This document shows, one piece after another, positions 30,635 to 40,681 of a stretch of 40,681 nucleotides of DNA (its first letter is position 1; every line of letters begins with the position of its first letter). The DNA comes from Atkinsonella hypoxylon (Eukaryota; Ascomycota; Sordariomycetes; Hypocreales; Clavicipitaceae). The notes under the pieces are model-generated. The model was given only the letters and a program-made list of their open reading frames with translations, had not been told where the DNA came from and ran no database searches. The translations under genes and the position numbers were made by a program. The stretch spans positions 1 to 40,681 of the forward strand of contig JFHB01000253.1 of assembly GCA_000729835.1 (NCBI GenBank), written 5' to 3'.

Positions 30635-31203
30635 TGTTAAGGGGGAATTAAGGGGTATTAGCAACCCTAATATAAGTGGAGACTAGTGTGCAGATGCAAC
30701 TAATTAGCAGTTATATCCTTCTACGTAGGTGCTAGAATTGCACAATAGAGTTATAATAATTCTAACACTAGCAGTCTTTCTTTTTATTGTGCTAGTAGAG
30801 TAACTTTAACAGTTATAGTAATAACGAAATAGATTAAAGGGATAAACAATAATAAATTTAATATCCTTTTGTATTAATTCGTAGGTCTCTTTACCTAGCC
30901 TTCTACCTATATATTAGCCTTATTGTTGTTAATAAAGGATTTAAGAGTCTTATTTAGCGTTGCTTTTGTTATTAAATTAGCGATATTATCTTTGCTGTTA
31001 ATCTAACAGATTTTATTAATTTTACGCCTTTTGTATAATTAATGTAGCACTATAATGTTAATTATTAACCTCTTTTCCTTTATTGTACTAAGCTTTATAA
31101 GGCATTTATATAATAAGAATAAATCTATATAGACTACTAGTAGAATTAGCAGTATCTATAGCTGCTTTATTACTATATTTAATGTAGTGCTAATAGTATA
31201 TAA
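30635..31203 (-). mobile_element. RIP-degraded Ty1/copia 3' end, minus strand, with short LTR
   Basis: On the minus strand 30962-31003 reads INSKDNIANLITKA, the C-terminal RNase H signature of copia elements (KDNIADxxTKA), within decayed sequence. It is followed by a candidate 3' LTR at 30766-30635 that begins TGTTAGAATT and ends CCTTAACA on that strand, about 132 bp. The 5' part of the element is absent because the array LTR begins at 31204. Different family from the relic at the left end of the window. Confidence 0.65.
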
Positions 31204-31526
31204 TGTAATAGACTGGCCTAGTTGCTTCTGCTAACTAGCGTCTATAATAAGAACTATAATTATAGGGAGGAAAGGAGGAAGAGAGAAGGGACTAGAAGCC
31301 TCCCTATACCCCTATACTATATATCTAGGGGTAGGTCTATCCCCTTAGAAGCCCCTTTTAGTATATACTTTATAGCTAAGGTTCTCTCTTTAGGGCCTAG
31401 TAAAGTTTAGCTAACTCCTAAATAAATGCAGCTTACTTCTATCCCTTTACCTATATAGATCTCTATCTCTTTTCTGCTGTTCTCTCTCTACTAAAAGACT
31501 TAAGCCTAAGGCTTAAGTCTATAATA
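31204..31526 (-). repeat. Array LTR 1
   Basis: Begins TGTAATAGAC at 31204 and ends ATAATA at 31526 (plus-strand coordinates); on the element strand this is TATTAT...TTACA, a TG...CA LTR with a RIP-changed end. A polypurine tract abuts it at 31527. It is the 3' LTR of the first copy. Confidence 0.65.
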
Positions 31527-34500
31527 TACTCTCCTTCTTCTTCTAGGCTCTATAATAATCCCTTTTATTGTCTATAGTAAGTACTATAGATAGCAGCTAA
31601 CTCTTTATCTGCTCCCTTTTTATATTTCCTTTATTATTTACTTATAAAAAAATAGAGGTATAACGTTTACCCTTAAGCGCTTTACTTTAGCTGTTTTATT
31701 GCTGCACTAATGTACTATTTATTATTAGTGTAGCGTTATAGAGCTAATATATAAATAGATATTTACTCTACCTCCTTTCCCTTTAATTGCCTATAGTACC
31801 TTAGCAACAGCTGTTAACTACTCTACTAACTAACCTATTAGTTGCGCTATAATAGGTTAATTATACCCCTCTCTGCTTAATTATACCCTTCTAGGGTCTA
31901 TTAACCCTCTACTTCTCTCTACCTTATAATTCTCTATATATAGCTATTAATTATCTACCTATTATATAGGCGCTAGCTGTAATGCTAGTGTTATTAGTGT
32001 ATAAACTACCTATATTCTTAGGTCTCTTTATATTTAAAGTAATTATTATATAACAATCTCTTTTATTAACTAAGAGGCACTCTCTCTCTTTTATTCTTAT
32101 TGCTGTTGTAAACAGTTATTAGATATATATAACCTATCTATATATAAGAGGTATTATTAAGGGTGTAGAGCGTAAACAGTTATTATTAGTGTTATTCTTT
32201 TAGCGTACAATAAACTAATAGCTAGTAAAGCGTAAATAGTTATTATTATTATTATCCCTTTAGCGTATAATAAACTAGTAGCTAGCTCTTAGCTATTTTT
32301 AATATAAAAATAAATAATTTCTTTTTTTCTTTTTTTATCTTTTTCTTCCTTCTTTATATCTTATTTTACCTCTATATTATAACTAAATAATTCTATTATA
32401 GTTTCCTAAAATCCTTTACTTTACTATATAGCTACTACTGCTTCTTTTAATATAAAAGAACCTCTTTTTAATATATCTAAATAGAATTTATTTAACTATT
32501 AGTAGCCTACTAATTAAAATTACAAAATATTGTTTTATTAGCCTAAAGTATACTACTTCTTTGCTTATATATAGCTTATTCTCTTACTAACTAGAAGTAT
32601 ATTTAGAACTTTAGCAGTTATATTACTAGCATTAGTGCCTTTACTGCTTCTACTTCTATAGTGCTATTAGTTCTTTACTGCTGCTATATTTATAGTTTCT
32701 TTATATAAAGGAACTTAAATAATTTAGAGTTATTTAATAGCAATATTCTTAAGGATATCTATATACTATACTATAATAACCTTTATAAGAAAAGCTTATA
32801 TAACTATTGTTTTAGCTAAAGGAGAGGATACTAACTATATATATAAGAGTATTAAGGTTGTATTTAGAATTCTAGCCTCTTTACTAAGTATTCTTACCTA
32901 TAGCATTACTTTACCTAAATATAGAAACTTACTAACTAAGGTTTTATAGTTAAGTTTACTTTAATCTCTCTTTATACTAGCTAGCCTTTCTACTATATAA
33001 TCCTTATATATAAATTTTTAAATATATATAACTACTATAACTTTATTCTTAAGAATGCACTTACTGCTAATTATATAAAGAAGAAAGTTATACTTTTTTC
33101 TTCTTTTTACTATATAACTTAAACTAGTTATTCTTTTATACTTACTCTCTCTCTCTTTATTAACTATAAAAGCACTATAGTCTCTATTATTCTAGAGAAT
33201 AATAAGTTTAACTCTAATAAGTATAAGTATATCTCTATAGATATTAATAATAATTTCTTATTCTCCTTTATACTTACTACTACTACTACTATTACTATAC
33301 TTTTATTCTTACCTTTACTTATACCTATATCTTACTATATACTGCTAACCTTTACTGCTACTACCTCTTTACTACTATATAAAGCCTCTTTACTACTATA
33401 TATTACCCCTTTACCTTTATAGAGTAATCTTAAGGTAATACACTAGAAATATATTTACCTTTAGGTAGAGCTTAAAAGCTTAAATTACTTATAATAGTAG
33501 CTACTAGCTACATTCTTAAAGTATATAACTTTAACCTAGCTTACTACCTCTTTTACCTCTTTTTCTTTTATCTTTTTTTCTTTAGAAATTATACTTTTAC
33601 GCTTAAGGCGCTAAGTTATTTAAAATACTATATTCTTACCTATATCTATTAGTATAGAACCTTAATCTAGAACGCTAGTTATATTCTTACTTACTTTAGC
33701 CTTTACACTATTTACTAGCGCTATAATTCTAGCTTTTGCTTTTATACTACTTTAAGGACGCTATATAGCTCCTTTAGCTTCTATTCTAAAACTACCTAAA
33801 GAGCAATAAAGTGCCTTTTAGGTAACTATATCTCTTTACTATAAGCACTAATGCCTCTTTACTACTTACTAAGAAATTTCTTTTATTTTTACTATATTTT
33901 CTATATTTTTTTTTTTTTTTATAATAATTATATAGGCCTCTATAAAGAAGAGTTTATTTTCCTTTATTTTTAGTTAAAGATAACTAAGTTATTATTAAAG
34001 TCTATATAAAATTTTACTATATCTCTACTAAGTTTATTATTAAATTAAGCGTCTTTTTACTATAACTTAAATTAATCTAGTGCCTTTATATTAAGGAAGT
34101 TCTTTAGTAGCTTCTATATAGGTTAAATAAATTCTACTTACTTAATAAGCACTTAATAGTGTTTTCTTTAGCTTAAAGCGTTTTTAGTAGCTAGAATTTT
34201 CTTTACTCTATACTCCTTAAGGGATAGATTAATATCTATTATAGTTAGCTTAAAACTAAGCCTTAAGTTTACTAATTACTAGAAAAGTAAAAGGTTTATT
34301 ACTACTTACTTAATAAGATTAATATAGAAAACTAAGTAAATTTCTAGTAAAATATCTAACTTTATAGTTAAAGGTATTAGTATATCTATAACTATATACT
34401 TTACTATAACCTAATTAAGCTTCTAACTTAAGTAGTTTATTTTAATATAATAGAGTATTAATTAAACTAAGTTCTCTACCTTATACTGTTCTATTAGCTT

Positions 34501-34835
34501 ATAGCTTCTATTTAACTACTTTTACTGCCTTTACTAAATAAAGTTAATTATAGCTTAAGTAATATTTATACTTTTCTATAGCTATTTAAGAAACGCTAAA
34601 GCTTACCTCTTATATAAAACTTAAGACTTCTCTTTATCTATAAGCTTTTAGATAAAGTCTATATTATATCTATATATTGCTTAGTTTAAACTTATGCTAA
34701 TTACTAAGGAATTCCTATTATTAATAGCTAGCTAATATATAGGGAAATATTTAGGCTAGTTAAACTGTAAAAAGGTAACTATAACCTATAGAATTACTTA
34801 TACTTCCTAATTAACTCTCTCTATTCTATTGTCTA

Positions 34836-35159
34836 TATAATAAACTAGCTTAGTTACTTTTACTAACTAGCGTCTATAATAAGAACTATAATTATAGAGA
34901 GAAAAGAAGAAAAAGAGAAAGAACTAAAAGCCTCTTTATACCTCTATACTATATATCTAAAGGTAGGTCTATTCCCTTAGGAGCCCCTTTTAGTATATAC
35001 TTTATAGCTAAGGTTCTCTCTTTAGAGCTTAGTAAAGTTTAGCTAACCCCTAAATAAATATAGCTTACTTCTATTCCTTTACCTATATAGATCTTTATTC
35101 TTCTTTTACTATTCTCTTTTTACTAAAAGACTTAAGCTTAAGGCTTAAGTTTATAATAT
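34836..35159 (-). repeat. Array LTR 2
   Basis: Same block one period (3,632 bp) further on; begins TATAATAAAC, the TG having become TA. It serves as 5' LTR of the first copy and 3' LTR of the second; a purine-rich tract on the element strand abuts it at about 35160. Confidence 0.65.
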
Positions 35160-38100
35160 ACTCTCTTTCTCTTTCTAGGCCCTATAATAATCCCTTTTGT
35201 TATCTATAGTAGGTGCTGCAGATAGCAGCTAACTTCTTATTTACTCTCTCTTTATATTTTCTCTATTGTTTACTTATAAAAAAAATAGAGGTATAACGTT
35301 TGCCCTTAAGCGCTTTACTTTAGCTGTTCTATTGCTGTATTAACGCACTATTTATTGTTAGTGTAGCGTTATAGAGCTAATATATAAATAAATATTTACT
35401 CTACCTCCTTTCTCTTTAATTACCTATAGCACCTTAGTAATAGCTATTAACTACCCTATTAACTAATCTATTAGTTACGCTATAATAGGTTAATTACGCT
35501 CTCTTTCTACTTAATTATACCCTTCTAGGGTTTATTAACTCTCTACCTCTCTTTACCTTATAATCCTCTATATATAGCTATTAATTATCTACCTATTATA
35601 TAGGCGCTAGCTATAATGCTAATGTTACTAGCGTATAAACTGCCTATATTCTTAGGTCTCTTTATATTTAAAGTAATTATTATATAATAATCCCTTTTAT
35701 TAGCTAGAAGGTACTCTCTCTCTTTTATTCTTATTGCTGTTGCAAACAGTTATTAAATATATATAATCTATCTATATATAAGGGGTGTTATTAAGGGTGT
35801 AGAGCATAAATAGTTATTATTAGTGTTATTCTCTTAGCGCACAATAAACTAATAGCTAGTAGAGTATAAATAGTTATTATTATTGTTATCCCTTTAGTGT
35901 ATAATAAACTAGTAGCTAGCTTTTAGCTATTTTTAATATAAAAATAAATAATTTCTTTTTTCTCTTTTTTATCTTTTTCTTTCTTCTTTATATTTTATTT
36001 TACCTCTATATTATAACTAAATAATTCTATTATAGTTTCCTAAAATCCCTTACTTTACTATATAGCTACTGCTGCTCCTTTTAATATAAAAGAACCTCTT
36101 TTTAATATATCTAAATAGAATTTATTTAACTACTAATAGCTTACTAATTAAAATTGCAAAATATTATCTTATTAGCCTAAAGTATACTACCTTTTTACTT
36201 ATATATAGCTTATTCTCTTATTAACTAAGAGTATATTTAGAACTTTAGCAGTTATATTACTAGCGCTAGCGCTCTTACTACTCCTGCTTCTATAGTGCTA
36301 TTAGTTCCTTACTGCTGCTATATCTATAGTTTCCTTATATAAAAGAACTTAAACAATTTAAAGTTATTTAATAGTAATATTCTTAAGGATATCTATATAC
36401 TATACTACAATAACCTTTATAAAAAAAGCTTATATAACTATTGTTTTAGCTAAAGGAGAGAATACTAACTATATATATAGAGGCATTAAGGTTATATTTA
36501 GAATCCTAGCTTTTTTACTAAGTATTCTTACTTACAGTATTACTTTACCTAAATATAGAAACTTACTAACTAAGGTTTTATAGTTAAGTTTACTTTAATT
36601 CTCCCTTATACTAACTAGCTCTTTTACTGTATAATTCTTATATATAAATTTTTAAATATATATAACTACTATAACTTTATCCTTAAGGACGTACTTACTG
36701 CTAATTATATAGAGAAAGAGGTTACACTTTCTTTTTCTTTTTACTATATAACTTAAACTAGCTATTCTTTTATACTTACTCTCTTTCTTTTTACTAACTA
36801 TAAGAGCACTATAGCCTTTATTGTTTTAAAGAATAATAAGTTTAACCCTAATAAGTATAAGTATATCTTTATAGATATTAATAATAACTTCTTATTTCTT
36901 TTTATACCTACTATTACTACTACTGTTATTATACTTTTGTTCTTACCTTTACTTATACCTATATCTTACTGTACACTACTAACCTCTACTACTACTGCCT
37001 CTTTACTACTATATAAAGCCTCTTTACTACTATATATTGCCCCTTTACCTTTATAGAGTAACCTTAAGGTAATATACTAAAAATATATCTATCTTTAGGT
37101 AAAGCTTAAAAGCTTAAATTACTTATAATAGTAGCTACTAGCTATATTCTTAAAGTATATAACTTTAACCTAGCTTACTACCTCTTTTACCTCTTTCTTT
37201 TCTATTTTTTTTTCTTTAAAGACTATACTTTTATACTTAAGGCACTAAGTTATTTAAAATACTATATCTTTACCTATATATATTAGTATAGAACCTTAAT
37301 CTAGAATGCTAGTTATATTCTTACTTACTTTAGCCTTTATACTATTTACTAGCGCTATAATTCTAGCTTTTACTCTTATACTACTTTAGGGACGCTATAT
37401 AGCTTCTCTAGCTTCTATTCTAAGACTGCCTAAAGAGCAATAGAGCGCCTTTTAGGTAACTATATCCCTTTACTATAAGCACTAATACCTCTTTACTACT
37501 TACTAAGAAATTTCTTTTATTTTTACTATATTTTCTATATTTTTTTTTTTTTATAATAATTATATAAACCTCTATAAAGAAGAGTTTATTTTCCTTTATT
37601 TTTAGTTAAAGATAACTAAGTTATTATTAAAGTTTATATAAAATTTTACTATATTTTTACTAAGTTTATTATTAAATTAAGCGTTTTTTTACTATAACTT
37701 AAATTAATCTAGTGCCTCTATATTAAGAAAGTTCTTTAGTAGCTTCTATATAGATTAAATAAATTCTACTTACTTAATAAGCACTTAATAGTGTTTTCTT
37801 TAGCTTAAGGTATTTTTAGTAGCTAGAATTTTCTTTACTCTATACTCCTTAAGAGATAGATTAGTATTTATTATAGTTAGCTTAAAACTAGGCCTTAAGT
37901 TTACTAATTACTAAAAAAGTAAGAGATTTATTGCTACTTACTTAATAAGATTAATATAGAAAACTAGGTAAATTTTTAGTAGAATATCTAACTTTATAGT
38001 TAAAGGTATTAGTATATTTATAACTATATACTTTACTATAACCTAATTAAGCTTCTAACTTAAGTAGTTTATTTTAATATAATAGAGTATTAGCTAAACT

Positions 38101-38467
38101 AAGTTCTTTACTTTATACTATTCTACTAGCCTATAGCTTCTATTTAACTACTTTTACTGCCTTTACTAGGTAAAGTTAATTATAGCTTAAGTAATATTTA
38201 TACTTTTCTATAGCTATTTAAGGAACGCTAAAGCTTACCTTTTATATAAGACTTAGGACTTCTCTTTATCTATAAGCTTTTAGATAAAGTCTATATTATA
38301 CCTATATATTGCTTAGTTTAAACTTATACTAATTACTAAGGAATTTCTATTATTAATAGCTAGCTAATATATAGGGAAATATTTAGGCTAGTTAAACTAT
38401 AAAAAGGCAACTATAACCTATAAAATTACTTATACTTTTTAATTAACTCTCTTTATTCTACTGTTTA

Positions 38468-38790
38468 TATAATAGACTAGCTTAGTTACTTCTACTAACT
38501 AGCGTTTATAATAAGAACTATAATTATAGAGAGAAAAGAAGGAAGAGAGAAAAGACTAGAAGCCTCTTTATACCTCTATACTATATATTTAGGGGTAGGT
38601 CTATTCCCTTAGGAGCCCCTTTTAGTATATACTCTATAGCTAAGGTTCTCTCTTTAAAGTTTAGTAAAGTTTAGCTAACTTCTAAATAAATATAGCTTAC
38701 TTCTATCCCTTTATCTATATAAATCTCTATCTCTCTTTTACTATTCTTTTTTTACTAAAAGACTTAAGCTTAAGGCTTAAGTCTATAATA
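38468..38790 (-). repeat. Array LTR 3
   Basis: Same block two periods on; begins TATAATAGAC. It is the 5' LTR of the second copy and the 3' LTR of the truncated third copy. Confidence 0.65.
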
Positions 38791-40348
38791 TACTTTCTTT
38801 CTCCTTTTAAGCTCTATAATAATCCCTTTTATTGTCTATAGTAGGTACTATAGATAGTAGCTAACTCTTTATTTACTCTCTCTTTATATTTTCTCTATTA
38901 TTTACTTATAAAAAAAATAGAGGTATAATGTTTACCTCTAGGCGCTTTACTTTAGCTGTTCTATTGCTACACTAATGTACTATTTATTGTTAGTGCAGCG
39001 TTATAGAGCTAATATATAAATAAATATTTACTCTATCTCTCTTCCCTCTAATTGCTTATAGCACCTTAGCAATAGCTGTTAACTACTTTATTAATTAACC
39101 TATTAGTTACACTATAATAGGTTAATTATACTCTCTTTCTACTTAATTATACTCTTCTAGGGTTTATTAACCCTTTACCTCTCTCTACCTTATAATCCTC
39201 TATATATAGCTATTAATTATCTATCTATTATATAGGCACTAGCTATAATGCTAGTGTTACTAGCGTATAAACTGCCTATATCCCTAGGTCTTCTTATGTT
39301 TAAAGCAATTATTATATAATAATCCTTTTTATTAGCTAAAAGGCACTCTCTCTTTTTTATCCTTATTGCTATTGTAAACAGTTATTAAATATATATAACC
39401 TATTTATATATAAAGGGTATTATTAAGGGTGTAGAGTGTAAATAGTTATTATTAGTGTTATTCTCTTAGTGTGCAATAAACTAATAGCTAGTAGAGCGTA
39501 AATAGTTGTTATTGTTGTTATCCCTTTAGTATATAATAAACTAGTAGCTAGCTTTTAGCTATTTTTAATATAAAAATAAATAATTTCTCTTTTCTTTTCT
39601 TTATCTTTTTCTTTCTCCTTTATATCTTATCTTACCTCTATATTATAACTAAATAATTCTATTATAGTTTCCTAAAATCCCTTACTTTACTGTATAGCTA
39701 CTACTGCTTCTTTTAATGTAAAAGAATCTCTTTTTAATATATCTAAATAGAATTTATTTAACTACTAGTAGCTTACTAATTAAAATCGCAAAATGTTGTT
39801 TTATTAGCCTAAAGTATACTACCTCTTTACTTATATATAGCTTATTCTTTTACTAACTAGAAGTATATTTAGAACTTTAGTAGTTATATTGCTAGCGCTA
39901 GCGCCTTTACTGCTTCTGCTTCTACAGTGCTATTAGTCCCTTACTACTGCTATATCTATAGTTTCTTTATATAAAGGGACTTAAACAATTTAGAGTTATT
40001 TAACAGCAATATTCTTAAGAATATCTATATACTGTACTATAATAACCTTTATAAAAAGGGCTTATATAACTATTGTTCTAGCTAAAGAAGAGAATACTAA
40101 CTGTATATATAAAGGCATTAAGGTTGCATTTAGAATTCTAGCTTCTTTACTAGGTATTCTTACCTACAGTATTACTTTACCTAAATATAGGAACTTACTA
40201 ACTAAGGTTTTGCAGTTAAGTCTACTTTAATTCCCCCTTATACTAGCTAGCCCTTCTGCTGTATAATTCTTATGTATAAATTTTTAAATATATATAACTA
40301 CTATAACTCTATCCTTAAGGATGCACTTACTGCTAATTGTATAGAGAT

Positions 40349-40655
40349 GTAACGGACTAGGTCTTTGACCTAGTCTTGTAATATAGATGCCAATTGTACA
40401 AGAGTCACACGACTTGTACAATACGTATCCTTTTGCCATAGGGGTCAGGCAGGGATTAGGCTAACGCCTATATAGAGTGCGCAGGCATCCGCTATAGCCC
40501 AATTAGGCCACTCTATAACATTTGTATAAGTCACCTTAAGGTTATAGGTTTAAACCAGCGCGGAACAGCTTCTAGGCAGGTTAAGTCCTAGGGCGGCAGG
40601 GGGTCCAACCTGGGCTAACAAGGCAATAGATCCTTAGGGGGTGCGTGGTATTACA
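40349..40655 (+). repeat. LTR of a separate, weakly mutated retrotransposon inserted into the array
   Basis: Alignment to array copies 1 and 2 ends at 40348 and a block of ordinary GC content begins, TGTAACGGAC at 40349, ending GGTATTACA at 40655: TGTAA...TTACA ends, about 307 bp. It has two perfect short inverted repeats, GACTAGGTC/GACCTAGTC around TTT (about 40354-40374) and ATTGTACAAG/CTTGTACAAT (about 40392-40421). Lack of TpA excess shows that it entered after the array was mutated. Sequence after 40655 is too short to identify the element; orientation is not determined by the sequence. Confidence 0.6.
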
Positions 40656-40681
40656 ACTAGCTCCTAGCTAATAAAGGTAGG

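Larger units (their letters stand above)
31204..40348 (-). mobile_element. Tandem array of a 3,632-bp LTR-retrotransposon unit (two full copies plus one truncated)
   Basis: Anchors recur with constant spacing: CTAACTAGCG at 31231, 34863 and 38495 (3,632 bp each), and another inner anchor at 32291, 35925 and 39557. Each unit is an LTR of about 323 bp (31204-31526, 34836-35159, 38468-38790) plus about 3.3 kb of internal sequence. On the minus strand the sequence just inside the left LTR of each copy is a purine-rich tract (for example AGAAGAAGAAGGAGAGTA at about 31527-31544), the polypurine tract expected next to a 3' LTR, so the elements read right to left. Copies share LTRs, as in arrays made by unequal recombination. 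The DNA is very AT-rich with TA everywhere and no frame survives; no gag or pol motif could be read with certainty. At 3.3 kb the internal part is short for an autonomous element. The third copy is cut off at 40348. Confidence 0.8.

Overview
The window looks like nuclear DNA of a filamentous ascomycete (Pezizomycotina, probably a Sordariomycete; the order cannot be fixed from the sequence alone). Evidence: short GT-AG introns of 50-99 nt with CTAAC/CTAAT-type branch sites, fungal gene families (UstYa/DUF3328, MARVEL, Tgl-type patatin lipase, 1-Cys peroxiredoxin, DPH2), an intron-bearing tRNA-Arg, and very AT-rich, TpA-rich transposon relics whose premature stops are nearly all TAA/TAG where CAA/CAG would be expected. 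That is the mark of repeat-induced point mutation (RIP).

Layout. 1-553: RIP-degraded 3' end of a Ty1/copia element with its LTR. 1286-4213: a divergent pair made of a small secreted precursor with kexin (KR) sites and near-identical 19-residue repeats (minus strand) and a four-exon UstYa-family gene with both HxxHC motifs (plus strand); a non-coding inverted-repeat element (MITE-like) lies between them. I read this as a compact dikaritin-type RiPP locus, and it is the main discovery candidate here. 4834-6038: two decayed coding stretches, including a P-loop kinase pseudogene. 6314-6401: tRNA-Arg(UCG). 6995-23268: the ordinary gene core, with a Tgl3/4/5-like patatin lipase, a 1-Cys peroxiredoxin, two MARVEL-domain membrane proteins, a broken VOC/glyoxalase gene and DPH2, separated by long gene-free gaps. 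24314-26615: an unrecognised decayed gene with a probable GC-AG intron and an F-box pseudogene with four stops and two compensating frameshifts. 27991-29487: a small Cys/His-containing protein and a two-exon protein-kinase-like gene. 29945-40681: heterochromatin-like transposon block, with a pogo/Fot1-type transposase relic, a single LTR, a minus-strand copia relic, then a tandem array of about 2.5 copies of a 3,632-bp unit (shared ~323-bp LTRs plus ~3.3-kb internal part), cut at 40349 by a much less mutated LTR.

Functional reading. The precursor and the UstYa protein are expected to work together: the precursor enters the secretory pathway, Kex2-type protease cuts after KR, and a membrane-anchored UstYa oxidase modifies the released Tyr/Trp-containing peptides. 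No methyltransferase, P450, tyrosinase or transporter is visible beside them, so the locus is minimal or has lost its left side to retrotransposons. The remaining intact genes are housekeeping (diphthamide synthesis, lipid mobilisation, peroxide detoxification, membrane organisation) with no evident shared pathway. All gene models are read by eye; intron boundaries are inferred from splice consensus and frame.
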